A stretch of 64,000 bases of DNA. Source: Spartobacteria bacterium (GTDB lineage: Bacteria > Verrucomicrobiota > Verrucomicrobiia > Chthoniobacterales > UBA10450). Made by a program: the position numbers and the translations under genes. The stretch spans positions 82,391 to 146,390 of the forward strand of contig PMTM01000006.1 of NCBI GenBank assembly GCA_003167365.1. The letters run 5' to 3'. Below are positions 30,269 to 39,235 of this stretch, one piece after another (the first letter of the stretch is position 1; each line of letters starts with the position of its first letter). The notes beneath the pieces were generated by a model. That model was not told the DNA's origin. It did not search any database and saw only the letters and a program-made list of their open reading frames with translations.

Positions 30269-31168
30269 ATGAAAAAATTTCTCTTAATCCTCTCTGTAAT
30301 TTTTAGCTGCGCTCTCAGCAGCCAAGCAAAACTCAACGTCGTCGCTACCCTGCCGGATTTCGGTTCGCTCGCGCGAGAGGTTGGCGGCGACAAAGTTGAG
30401 GTCATGGTTCTGGCGAAGCCGACGGAGGATCCGCATTTCGTCGACGCCCGCCCGAGCTTCGTCGTGCAATTACGCACGGCCGATGTGTTGATCGAAGGCG
30501 GCGCCGAATTGGAGATCGGCTGGCTGCCGCCGCTTTTGCAAAATGCGCGCAACCCGAAAATCGAAGCCGGCAAACCGGGACGCGTGATCGCGGCGGAAGG
30601 CCTGCGGTTGATGAACGTCCCGGCAAACGCGACGCGCGCGGCCGGCGACGTCCACGCGCTCGGCAATCCACATTTCATGACTGACCCGATCATTGCCAAA
30701 GCGGTGGCGCAGCACATTGCACAAGCATTCTCGGCAATCGATCCGGCTAATGCGGCGGTTTACGAAGCGAACAACAAAAAATTTGAGGCGACCATCAACG
30801 CCAAGCTGCAGGAATGGGGTGCTGCCATGCTGCCGTTCAAAGGCCAGAACGTCGTCGCCTACCACGATTCGTGGGTTTATTTCGCGCATCGCTTCGGTTT
30901 GAACATCGACGTCTTCCTCGAACCGAAACCGGGCATTCCGCCGTCGCCGTCGCATCTGGTTGAGGTGATCGCGCAGGTAAAGGCTCGAAAGATTAAAGCG
31001 ATAATCATCGAGCCATTTCACGATCGCAAAATCGCGGAGAAAGTTGCAAGCGCGACCGGCGCGAAGGTGGTCGACTTCGCGCAGTTTCCCGGCGGCATGG
31101 CCGGCACCGACAGTTACGTGAAGCTAATGGACACACTGGTTTCGCGATTGGCCGCAGCGCTCAAATAA
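30269..31168 (+). CDS. znuA: Metal ABC transporter substrate-binding protein (ZnuA-like)
   Basis: Periplasmic binding protein of cluster A-I, delivering Zn or Mn to an ABC permease. 299 residues with a signal peptide (MKKFLLILSVIFSCALSSQA). Metal-ligand positions visible: EDPHFVDARPS (His), GDVHALGNPHFM (His) and a final FPGGMAGTDSY (Asp). The His-rich loop of many ZnuA proteins is absent. It ends one base before the permease gene; the two are surely cotranscribed. Zn is the more likely metal from the neighbours, but Mn cannot be excluded. Confidence 0.9.
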   Translation: MKKFLLILSVIFSCALSSQAKLNVVATLPDFGSLAREVGGDKVEVMVLAKPTEDPHFVDARPSFVVQLRTADVLIEGGAELEIGWLPPLLQNARNPKIEAGKPGRVIAAEGLRLMNVPANATRAAGDVHALGNPHFMTDPIIAKAVAQHIAQAFSAIDPANAAVYEANNKKFEATINAKLQEWGAAMLPFKGQNVVAYHDSWVYFAHRFGLNIDVFLEPKPGIPPSPSHLVEVIAQVKARKIKAIIIEPFHDRKIAEKVASATGAKVVDFAQFPGGMAGTDSYVKLMDTLVSRLAAALK

Positions 31169-31169
31169 T

Positions 31170-31988
31170 ATGTTCGAAGTAATGTTTTGGCCGATCGTGG
31201 CCTGCGTTCTTTTGCCGTGGCTGCTCGTCTATCTCGGCCTGCACGTTGTGCAACGCGGCATCATCTTCATCGACATCGCCATGGCACAAATGGCGTCGTT
31301 AGGCATCTGCGTCGCCGTGTTGTTACATCTCGATCTTGAAAGTTGGACGACCTTCGCCATCGCGCTCGGCTTCACGCTCGTGGGCGCGGCGATTTTCTCG
31401 GTCACCGGAAAACGCGCCAGCCAAATCCCGCAGGAAGCGGTCATTGGAATTTCGTACGTGGTCGCGGCGGCCGCCGCCGTCTTGCTGCTGAGCCGCGCGG
31501 CCGAAGGCGACGAAGAAATTAAGAACATGCTCGTGGGGAATATTCTCCTCGTTACTCCGCTGGAAGTTTGGAAATGCTTCGCACTTTTCGTTGCGGTCGG
31601 ACTTTTGCACTTCGTTTTGCGCAAACCATTCCTGCTCGTTTCCTTCAATCGCGAGCGCGCCTACGAACAGGGATACCGCGTGCGCTGGTGGGATTTTCTC
31701 TTTTACGCCGCGTTCGGCTTGGTTGTGACCAGTTTCGTCCGCATTGCCGGAGTTCTGCTCGTCTTTAGTTACCTCATTGTGCCTGCCGTTTGCGGAATCA
31801 ATCTCGCGAAAAGGATCAGTCACCGGTTGCTCATCGGCTGGGTGATCGCTTGGCTCGGCGGAATCGCAGGCCTATTTCTTTCCTTTTGGTGGGACTTGCC
31901 TTCCGGCGCCGCGATCGTCTGTACCTTCGGTGCTCTGCTCGTCGCGATCTCGTTTGTTGGATTGTGGCGACGCCGCGCGCAGTTGTAG
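31170..31988 (+). CDS. znuB: Metal ABC transporter permease (ZnuB-like)
   Basis: Inner-membrane permease of the ABC-3 family. 272 residues, about 8-9 membrane segments, with the family segments GIIFIDIAMAQMASLG and FVRIAGVLLVFSYLIVPA. It directly follows the binding protein. The expected ATPase gene (znuC) is absent between or beside them; it must be elsewhere or shared. Its TAG stop codon lies in the palindrome at 31982. Confidence 0.9.
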   Translation: MFEVMFWPIVACVLLPWLLVYLGLHVVQRGIIFIDIAMAQMASLGICVAVLLHLDLESWTTFAIALGFTLVGAAIFSVTGKRASQIPQEAVIGISYVVAAAAAVLLLSRAAEGDEEIKNMLVGNILLVTPLEVWKCFALFVAVGLLHFVLRKPFLLVSFNRERAYEQGYRVRWWDFLFYAAFGLVVTSFVRIAGVLLVFSYLIVPAVCGINLAKRISHRLLIGWVIAWLGGIAGLFLSFWWDLPSGAAIVCTFGALLVAISFVGLWRRRAQL

Positions 31989-32050
31989 AGGCGCTTGTGC
32001 CAAGCGCCTGTTATTTTAGCTTCGGCGCTTGATACAAGCGCCGCTACAAC
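31982..32050. repeat. Palindrome, TTGTAGAGGCG family (copy 4)
   Basis: The left arm GTTGTAGAGGCGCTTGTGCC pairs with the right arm GATACAAGCGCCGCTACAAC. It contains the TAG stop codon of the metal permease gene and ends one base before the lysA ATG, so it forms the whole intergenic region. Confidence 0.85.
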
Positions 32051-33340
32051 ATGCATTCGTTCCATTATCGTGACAGCAAACTTCATTGCGAGGATGTCGA
32101 TCTTGGGCGCGTCGCCCAGGAATTTGGCACCCCACTCTATATATATAGTGCGGGCACTATCCTCGATCATTATCGCCGGCTGGACAGCGCGCTTGCTTCT
32201 CTCGATCACCTGATCTGTTATGCGGTCAAAGCGAATTCGAATCGCGCCATCCTAAAATTGTTTGCGGACGCGGGCGCCGGATTCGACATCGTTTCCGCCG
32301 GCGAACTTTTTCGGGTGCGTGCTGCAGGAGGACTGCCAGACCGCTGCACGTTCGCAGGGGTGGGCAAATCGCGTGAGGAAATCGAATACGCGCTCGATCA
32401 AGGCGTTTATAGCTTGAACGTCGAAAGCGAAGCCGAGCTTGACTACATCAATCAGATTGCCGGCGCGAAAAACCTGCGCGCGCCGATTGCGCTGCGCTTG
32501 AATCCCGATGTCGATCCGCACACGCACGAATACATCTCGACCGGTTCACACGAGAACAAATTCGGCATCGCCCTCGAACACGCCGCCGCTGTTTATGAAC
32601 GCGCGGCCACGATGTCCAACATCCGAATCGTCGGCGTGCAAATGCATATCGGTTCGCAGATTACCGAAACCGAGCCGTTCGCGGAGGCGATCAGGAAAGT
32701 TTCGCCGCTGGTTTCCGAGTTGAAAGCGAAGTACGGGATCGAATTTTTCAGCATCGGCGGCGGGCTCGGCATCGTTTACGAATCGTCGCTCGCGAGCGGG
32801 AGCGGCGATTGGTGGCAGGCGAGCAAAACTGCGCTGTCGATCCAGCAATACATCAATGCAATTTTGCCGGAACTGCGCGAGTTGAAATTGAAAATCCTGC
32901 TCGAGCCCGGGCGATTATTGGCCGGCAATGCAGGTGTCTTGCTCACGCGCGTCCGCTACCTCAAGCAAAGCGGCCAGAAGAAATTCGCGATTGTCGATGC
33001 GGGAATGAACGACCTGATTCGGCCCGCGCTTTACCACAGCTATCACGAAATCGTTCCGGTCGATGAGCCGCGATCTTCCGCGCGCGAAAAGATCGATGTT
33101 GTCGGGCCGGTGTGCGAGAGCGCCGATTTCTTTGCGCTCGATCGCGAAATGCCGGAGTTACAGGAGGGCGATTTGCTCGCGATCATGAGCGCGGGCGCGT
33201 ACGGATTCGTCATGGCGTCGAATTACAATTCACGCCCCTTGCCGGCTGAAGCGTTCGTTCACGGGAACAAGTTTGCCTTGATTCGCCAGCGACAAACCTT
33301 CGAGGATCTGATTCGAGGGGAAGTTGGTCCGACATTCTAG
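32051..33340 (+). CDS. lysA: Diaminopimelate decarboxylase
   Basis: PLP enzyme (fold III) making lysine from meso-diaminopimelate. 429 residues. The PLP Lys is in LICYAVKANSNRAIL (about residue 59). Others are FDIVSAGELFRVRAAGG, VGVQMHIGSQI, FFSIGGGLGIVY, LEPGRLLAGNAG and VCESADFFA. The start lies immediately after a palindromic repeat. No dap genes are near. Confidence 0.97.
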   Translation: MHSFHYRDSKLHCEDVDLGRVAQEFGTPLYIYSAGTILDHYRRLDSALASLDHLICYAVKANSNRAILKLFADAGAGFDIVSAGELFRVRAAGGLPDRCTFAGVGKSREEIEYALDQGVYSLNVESEAELDYINQIAGAKNLRAPIALRLNPDVDPHTHEYISTGSHENKFGIALEHAAAVYERAATMSNIRIVGVQMHIGSQITETEPFAEAIRKVSPLVSELKAKYGIEFFSIGGGLGIVYESSLASGSGDWWQASKTALSIQQYINAILPELRELKLKILLEPGRLLAGNAGVLLTRVRYLKQSGQKKFAIVDAGMNDLIRPALYHSYHEIVPVDEPRSSAREKIDVVGPVCESADFFALDREMPELQEGDLLAIMSAGAYGFVMASNYNSRPLPAEAFVHGNKFALIRQRQTFEDLIRGEVGPTF

Positions 33341-33358
33341 CGAGCCGCGCTACCTTCC

Positions 33359-34336
33359 ATGAAAAGCATTGTAATAACGACTGTGTTTCCACCGACGCAG
33401 GCGGTCCGGGATTTTTCCGCGGAGCGCAACTGGCGATTGATCGTAGTAGGCGATCGAAGGACGCCGGAAGGTTGGTGTTGCGAGAACGCACATTTTATTT
33501 CCGCGAGCGCGCAAGCCGACTGTGCGCCCAAATTGAGCGCCGCGCTCCCGTGGAATCATTATTGCCGAAAGATGGTTGGCTATGTCGAAGCGGTCCGGCT
33601 AGACAGCGAATGCATCGTTGATACCGACGACGACAATATTCCAAATTCTGATTGGGGTTTTCCCGACGCAGAAGGCTTTTTTGAAACGACCGACCAGAGT
33701 GCAAAATTCGTCAATGTTTACAAAGCATTTACGGACCGGCCAATCTGGCCTCGTGGATTCCCGCTGCAGTGTATTTTACGGCCGGAGTCTGAGCCGTTGC
33801 GCGCTCGACCGAGGAAAGTGAAAGTCGGCGTCTGGCAGGGACTGGCTGACGGCGATCCGGACGTCGATGCAATCTACCGCCTGACAAACAACGAGCAGTG
33901 CTTTTTCAACAAACGGGAACCGCTCGTGCTCGGTCGTGGAAATCTTTGTCCGTTTAACTCACAGAATACGCTTTTTTTTCGGGATGTCTTCCCGCTTCTT
34001 TACCTTCCGGCGTTTGTGACGTTCCGTTTCACCGATATTTTGCGAGGTCTGGTTGCCCAGCCGATTCTTTGGGAGGCTGGCTATCATCTTGGCTTCACGC
34101 CAGCGACAGTGACACAGAAGCGAAGTCCGCACGATTATTTGCACGATTTCGAATCTGAGGTCCCATGTTATCTCCTGGCGAATAAGGTGGCAGACATTGT
34201 GGGCGCCGCGGTCCGATCCAGCGCCAGCATCAGCGACAATCTCTTCAATGCTTATGACGCGCTGCTCGTACGCGCGGTCGTAAAACGGGAAGAGCTTCCG
34301 GTAGTCACAGCCTGGCTTGAGGAGCTCCGAAGATAA
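33359..34336 (+). CDS. STELLO/DUF288-family glycosyltransferase
   Basis: 325 residues, no membrane segment. Features of the STELLO (DUF288) family are visible: SIVITTVFPPTQAVRDF, RLIVVGDRRTPEGW, YCRKMVGYVEAVRLDSE, and the DDDN motif in IVDTDDDNIPNSDWGF. The Asp triplet probably binds metal and nucleotide sugar. It lies 18 bp after lysA and faces a GT2 gene. Probable role is surface polysaccharide synthesis; the sugar is unknown. Confidence 0.82.
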   Translation: MKSIVITTVFPPTQAVRDFSAERNWRLIVVGDRRTPEGWCCENAHFISASAQADCAPKLSAALPWNHYCRKMVGYVEAVRLDSECIVDTDDDNIPNSDWGFPDAEGFFETTDQSAKFVNVYKAFTDRPIWPRGFPLQCILRPESEPLRARPRKVKVGVWQGLADGDPDVDAIYRLTNNEQCFFNKREPLVLGRGNLCPFNSQNTLFFRDVFPLLYLPAFVTFRFTDILRGLVAQPILWEAGYHLGFTPATVTQKRSPHDYLHDFESEVPCYLLANKVADIVGAAVRSSASISDNLFNAYDALLVRAVVKREELPVVTAWLEELRR

Positions 34337-34374
34337 ATTGATCGCGGGCAGCGCGCCCAGAAAACGCAGTTGCA

Positions 34375-35097
34375 TTACCTCAGGCGCGAGGAAGAACGGA
34401 CCCCTTGCGATCGCTCGTGCCCGAACAATTCCGAAGTGAGGTAACGCAGCAGTTTCAGTCCGGTTGGCAGTATCCTGAAGTGCGTTTGCCCGAGAGAACG
34501 AGATACCTCCTTGGTGGGAAATTCTGCGCGTTGAAGTCGGAAGCGGTAGGAGCGCACCACAGTCTCAAGGTCGATGGAGAGTCCGGTTCGCGCCGGGTTC
34601 ATTGCTCGAAACCCATCAACCGTCATGGCCCGTACGCCATGGAGGACATCTCGAACGCGCCAGCCTTCGCGTTTCCAGATTAGCGCGACGATAACGCCGA
34701 GCATGATTACCAGCCACTTGCGTGGTCTAAAAAAGCGGCTGTCTTCTTCGTTGCTTGCTCCGGCGATGTTGCGGCTGGCAATTACGATGTCGCAGCCGGT
34801 TTCCAACAGGGGCCGGAATTGACGCAGGTCCTCTGGAGGCAAAGTGCCTTTAGGAAAGAAAAAGACGACTGCATCGGCGCGGGAAATTTCAATACCATGC
34901 CAATAGGCGGCATTGAGACCGCGCTTCAATTGGCGATGAACCGGGATGCCATGTGACTGCAGAAACTCTATGGTACCGTCCGTACTGCCGCCATCGACGG
35001 CGAAGACCTCATCAAAAGCATCTTGCGGCAGGTTTGGCACGTCGAGCTGGCAACCCTCCATCTCATTCCAAACCAGCAAGCACAGCGAAATCTTCAC
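34375..35097 (-). CDS. Family 2 glycosyltransferase
   Basis: 240 residues. The GT-A fold has VWNEMEGC, VFAVDGGSTDGTIEFLQ, HRQLKRGLNAAYWHGIE and ADAVVFFFPKGTLPPED, followed by a hydrophobic segment KWLVIMLGVIVALI. The canonical DxD is replaced by FPKG, so activity may be altered. It is convergent with the STELLO gene. Likely an envelope polysaccharide enzyme. Confidence 0.8.
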   Translation of the reverse strand: MKISLCLLVWNEMEGCQLDVPNLPQDAFDEVFAVDGGSTDGTIEFLQSHGIPVHRQLKRGLNAAYWHGIEISRADAVVFFFPKGTLPPEDLRQFRPLLETGCDIVIASRNIAGASNEEDSRFFRPRKWLVIMLGVIVALIWKREGWRVRDVLHGVRAMTVDGFRAMNPARTGLSIDLETVVRSYRFRLQRAEFPTKEVSRSLGQTHFRILPTGLKLLRYLTSELFGHERSQGVRSSSRLR

Positions 35098-35214
35098 AGG
35101 GGGGTCTGGTCAACTACCTTCTTAAAATTTAATTACTGGCTACCAAAGTCCGTGGTAGGCGCAATTTTGATCGCGCTTAATTGAAATGACTAGAAAAAAC
35201 CATGGCCCAGATTT

Positions 35215-35394
35215 AGGCTGCGGACTTCTGCTGTGTCTCATTTCGCTGGCATAGCAAGTTCTCTCTGTGGCTGGTTCATGAAGAAGAGATTTATGCCAGT
35301 GCTAATCTTTACGACCAGCTCTGCTATCTGCGCGCGGCCGAAAAAAGGTATCGGGGCGCCGCGGTCCGATCCCGCACCAGCAGCCCTAAAGTTT
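35215..35394 (+). pseudogene. Possible gene remnant
   Basis: A 59-codon open stretch with no start codon of its own reads SLWLVHEEEIYASANLYDQL, then CYLRAAEKRYRG. It looks protein-like but is preceded by a stop. It overlaps the frameshifted gene on the other strand. The rest of the 290-bp gap from 35098 shows nothing else I can name. Confidence 0.25.
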
Positions 35395-35930
35395 GAGAAG
35401 GGAAATCACGCGAGTAAGTGATGGCGCAACCGCCTCGTATTTCTTCAGCTCGGTGCCGCGCACTTTTTGCCACGCCTCGAATTCAATCTTTTGTTCAGGG
35501 GCGAGATGTAACGAATATCGCAGCAGCGGCTCAAATAATTTCAAATCCCAGTCGTAAAATTCCTGGGTAAGTGCTCCCATCGGCACATTTGGCACGGGTA
35601 GATTCGCTGCGAGACACTCCTGGCTCAGAGAAACAATTGCGCGCCAAGCCTTCCCATGCGAAATCGTGGCGCTGGGAGAAAGCTGCTTATACTCGGTCGC
35701 GCCGAATTGTTTGCTGGCAACGAGCGCGGTCAAGTCTAGCGCAATAAATAGAAATACTCCGAAGCGGCCGGCGCGGCGCCATTTTTGCCGTGATTGCCGC
35801 GAAGGTGCCGAAGAGCAGCAGATTTGCGGGGACCAAATAACGCGAACCCAGAAGAAAGTTATGAAAACCGAATGGGACTCTTGCGACGGTGTACGCGAGA
35901 AAGAGAAAACATCGGGGAGGTTTTTGAGCT
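35386..35930 (-). pseudogene. Frameshifted membrane protein, C-terminal part
   Basis: Two overlapping frames join at a run of five A residues on the minus strand (T-run 35782-35786). The upstream frame gives FLFLAYTVARVPFGFHNFLL, GSRYLVPANLLLFGTFAAIT. Removing one A continues into KWRRAGRFGVFLFIALDLTA and a soluble tail that ends RVISLLKL. The sequence is like the last membrane segment and tail of a GT39/PMT-type glycosyltransferase, but the N-terminal body is not present. It may be a decayed gene. Confidence 0.55.
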
Positions 35931-36048
35931 TCCAAATTCAGCTCGCAGTCTTTCGCAAAGGATGGCCGGTGGCAAGATCGACTTCGCTGCGTCGGGGACG
36001 CTTGCGCTTTCTTCGACTTCAGCATAAATAGTGCTCCCACTATTCTCG

Positions 36049-36759
36049 ATGAAACGACGTCACCTGATCCTTTTTCCACTTTTTCTCCTGCTCGCTTCGG
36101 CACTCTCCACCCGAGCGACCGCTGCTGTTACTAGCGAATATGTCCTGCTCGTCGGCGGACCATCGCTACAGCAATGGGAAAAATATAAAGCGCAGCCGCA
36201 CGATCATTGGTGGGCCAACTTTGTGCATGCCGCCCGCTTGCGCACCGACCAGTTGCGCGCGCAACTTGGCCCGGACGCTCAGATTACCTGGCTCGTTTAC
36301 AAGCAGGGTTATGTCGATCGCGCGCAGCAGGAAAAGCAAGATTTGATCGGCTTCATTGATTCGGTGGGCGAGAAGTTCCATCTCAATATCGTTTACTTCC
36401 GCAACGGCAGCGACGTGATCAATTATTTGAACAACGGCCAACCGCGCGATCGCATGAAGGTCGGCGGTTTCGAATACTTTGGACATTCAAACAAAGCCTG
36501 TTTCATGTTTGATTACAGCAGCAACCTCGACAGCGCCGCGAAGTCGTGGCTGCACGAAAACGATTTCAGCCAGATCCATCGCGGGGTTCTCGCCCGCGGT
36601 GCTTACATCAAGAGCTGGGGCTGTCACACCGGCGAGGAGATGTCGAAGAAATGGCGGAGCGCGACCGGGACAAACATGGTTGGCGCGATTGGCAAAACGC
36701 AATTTATGAATGACGAATTGCCCATCCTCACTTCGCAAAATGGCAAGTGGGTCAATTAA
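36049..36759 (+). CDS. Exported protein with caspase-like His/Cys motifs
   Basis: 236 residues with a signal peptide (LILFPLFLLLASALSTRATA). After YVLLVGGPSLQQWEKYK it has alternating strand-helix pattern, then FEYFGHSNKACFMFD and YIKSWGCHTGEEMSKKW. A His in a short loop and a Cys after a hydrophobic strand, 60-80 residues apart, is the arrangement of clan CD cysteine peptidases (caspase, gingipain, CHAT). No family is certain. Starts at the ATG that gives the signal peptide, although the frame opens at 36031. Stands alone before bioB. Confidence 0.6.
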   Translation: MKRRHLILFPLFLLLASALSTRATAAVTSEYVLLVGGPSLQQWEKYKAQPHDHWWANFVHAARLRTDQLRAQLGPDAQITWLVYKQGYVDRAQQEKQDLIGFIDSVGEKFHLNIVYFRNGSDVINYLNNGQPRDRMKVGGFEYFGHSNKACFMFDYSSNLDSAAKSWLHENDFSQIHRGVLARGAYIKSWGCHTGEEMSKKWRSATGTNMVGAIGKTQFMNDELPILTSQNGKWVN

Positions 36760-36807
36760 TTGCCGATTGTCGATCTTAGATTGCCGACTTAACATCGCGA
36801 TCACGCG

Positions 36808-37785
36808 ATGAAGTTTCGCCAACTTGAAACGCTCTATCACCAGCCGCTCTTCGAATTGATTTCGAAAAGCCGGGCTGTGCATCTCGAGCATTGGCGCGGC
36901 GAAGAGGTGCAGCGCTGCAGTTTGCTCAGCATTAAAACCGGCGGCTGCAGTGAAGATTGCGCTTATTGTGCGCAGTCTTCTCATTATTCCACCGGTCTCG
37001 AGCGCGAGGAATTGTTGTCGACGGAACAGATTCTCTCTGCTGCGGAACGCGCGCGTTCCCAAGGCGCGACGCGTTTTTGCATGGGCGCGGCTTGGCGCGG
37101 GGTGCGCGATGGTACGGAGAAGTTTGAACGCGTGCTCGAAACCGTTCGGGAAGTCAGCCGGCTCGGCATGGAAGTTTGTGTCACGCTTGGCCAGATCGGA
37201 GCGGTCGAAGCGCGCAAACTAAAGGCGGCGGGCGTGACCGCTTATAACCATAACCTCGACACGTCGCCGGAATTTTATCCGGAGATCGTAAGCACCCACA
37301 CGTTCGACGATCGGTTAAACACAATCGCCGCAGTGCAGCAAAGTGGGATGTCGGTTTGCTGCGGCGGAATTATCGGCATGGGCGAATCGATCAAGGATCG
37401 ACTGCGCCTGATGGAGCTTTTGAGCGAACTGGATCCGCAACCCGACAGTGTGCCGATCAATTGTTTAATGGCGATGCCGGGCACGCCGCTCGAAGATCAA
37501 CCGCCGGTGGACATTTTTGAATTGGTGAGATTGATCGCGGTCGCGCGCATCTCATTGCCCAGAGCGCGCGTGCGCCTGGCCGCAGGCCGCACGCGAGTTT
37601 CGCGCGAGGGTCAGGCCCTCTGTTTCTTCGCCGGCGCAAATTCGATTTTCTTTGGCGACAAATTGCTTACCGCAAAAAATCCGGCGGCGGATGTCGATCT
37701 CGCATTACTGCACGAGCTTGGGTTGAACGTTGAGCAGCACGGGAACGATCGGCCAGCCGGTGTCGTTACCGCTGCTTCTGCCTAA
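36808..37785 (+). CDS. bioB: Biotin synthase
   Basis: Radical SAM enzyme that inserts sulfur into dethiobiotin. 325 residues. The [4Fe-4S] cluster motif is GGCSEDCAYCAQSSHY (CxxxCxxC). Also present are RFCMGAAWRGVRDG, ETVREVSRLGMEVCVTLGQI, YNHNLDTSPEFYPEI and CCGGIIGMGES, with the Arg of the [2Fe-2S] site in the late region ARVRLAAGRTRVS. No other bio genes are next to it. Confidence 0.97.
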   Translation: MKFRQLETLYHQPLFELISKSRAVHLEHWRGEEVQRCSLLSIKTGGCSEDCAYCAQSSHYSTGLEREELLSTEQILSAAERARSQGATRFCMGAAWRGVRDGTEKFERVLETVREVSRLGMEVCVTLGQIGAVEARKLKAAGVTAYNHNLDTSPEFYPEIVSTHTFDDRLNTIAAVQQSGMSVCCGGIIGMGESIKDRLRLMELLSELDPQPDSVPINCLMAMPGTPLEDQPPVDIFELVRLIAVARISLPRARVRLAAGRTRVSREGQALCFFAGANSIFFGDKLLTAKNPAADVDLALLHELGLNVEQHGNDRPAGVVTAASA

Positions 37786-37833
37786 TCCACAAACTCCTGC
37801 AGGTCGTTTGTCGATCTTGTCTCTGTTGCCCGA

Positions 37834-39192
37834 ATGACGCACGATCCCCCTGTGCTGACGCAATCACCACAACGCGCCGACGAACAGCTCGTTCGTGCCA
37901 TCGGCATTCCGGCGCTCACCGCGAACATTGTTAACTCCACCATCGGCGCCGGAATTTTCGTTTTGCCGGCGCTGGTTGCGAAAGGTCTCGGTCCGGCGGC
38001 GCCGCTTGCGTTCATTGCTTGCGCGCTCGCGATGATTTTGTTCGTGACCTGTTTCGCGATCGCGGGGAGCCGCGTTTCACTGACCGGCGGACTTTACGCA
38101 TATGTCGAAGTCGCCTTTGGCCGTTACATCGGATTTCTCGCCGGTATTCTTTACTGCCTCACTGCGATCTGCGCCGTCGCCGGCGTCGTCAATGTTTTCG
38201 TGAACTCGGTGGCTGGCATCGTGCCTTTGTTAGGCAATCCAATTATGCGCGTTGTCGTCATCGCCTTCGTTTATGGCATTCTCGTTTTCATCAATGTCCG
38301 TGGTGTCCGCGAAGGCGCCGGAGCGGTTACCGTTGTCACGTTGGCGAAACTTTTGCCAATCCTGCTTTTTCTTTGCGTCGGAATCTTTTTCATTCATCCG
38401 GCAAACATCGGCTGGCCGGTGTGGCCGGGAAGCAAGGCGTTAGGCGACAGCGTCGTATTGTTGATGTTCGCCTTCGTTGGAATCGAAGTCGCGTTGATCC
38501 CGAGCGGCGAAGTGAAAAGTCCCGCGCGGACCGTGCCGCGCTCAGCTTACCTGGCACTCGTCATCACCACGGTCATCTACATCATGATCCAATTGGTGGC
38601 GCAGGGAACGCTCGGCGCCGATCTTGCGAATTACCAGGATGCGCCGCTGGCTGAAGCCGCTGCAAAATTTCTCGGCAACATTGGCCGCACCATTTTGCTC
38701 GCGGGCGCGACCATTTCCGCGTTCGGATTTGTCACCAGTGACATCCTTAGCTCGCCGCGCATGATCTTCGCCTTCGGCCGCGACGGCGTGTTGCCGGCAT
38801 GGTTTGCGCATGTCCACTCGCGCTATCGCTCGCCCGACGTCGCCATTATCACCTACGCCGTAATCGCCTTTGTGCTATCTGTCACCGGCACGTTCGAGGG
38901 TCTCGCAGTGCTTTCCAACGTCGCTGTTCTCTTAATGTATCTGCTCTGCTGCGCCGCCTGTTGGTTTTTGGTGCAACGCGACGTTCGCGCAGACGGTCCG
39001 CCCTTCAATTTTCCCGGCATGAACATCGTGCCCGCGCTTGCGATTGTCGCGATCATCTGGATTCTCGGGCAAGCGTCGGTAGGGGAAAGTTCAGTCGGCA
39101 CGGACACACGCGCCGGTCTGCGCCTTGCGGGAATCGTGCTCGCGATCGCTTCAGTTTTGTATTTGCTGCGGACAAAACTTCGACGGAGCTAA
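37834..39192 (+). CDS. APC-family amino-acid permease
   Basis: Inner-membrane transporter, 452 residues, about 12 membrane segments. It has the N-terminal GIPALTANIVNSTIGAGIFV, GGLYAYVEVAFGRYIGFLAG and FAFVGIEVALIPSGEVKSPA of the amino-acid/polyamine/organocation superfamily. Substrate not predictable. It follows bioB on the same strand with 48 bp between. Confidence 0.9.
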   Translation: MTHDPPVLTQSPQRADEQLVRAIGIPALTANIVNSTIGAGIFVLPALVAKGLGPAAPLAFIACALAMILFVTCFAIAGSRVSLTGGLYAYVEVAFGRYIGFLAGILYCLTAICAVAGVVNVFVNSVAGIVPLLGNPIMRVVVIAFVYGILVFINVRGVREGAGAVTVVTLAKLLPILLFLCVGIFFIHPANIGWPVWPGSKALGDSVVLLMFAFVGIEVALIPSGEVKSPARTVPRSAYLALVITTVIYIMIQLVAQGTLGADLANYQDAPLAEAAAKFLGNIGRTILLAGATISAFGFVTSDILSSPRMIFAFGRDGVLPAWFAHVHSRYRSPDVAIITYAVIAFVLSVTGTFEGLAVLSNVAVLLMYLLCCAACWFLVQRDVRADGPPFNFPGMNIVPALAIVAIIWILGQASVGESSVGTDTRAGLRLAGIVLAIASVLYLLRTKLRRS

Positions 39193-39235
39193 GTCAACGT
39201 GCTTAAACCGATTGTCGTTTTCTGATCAGCGTCGG

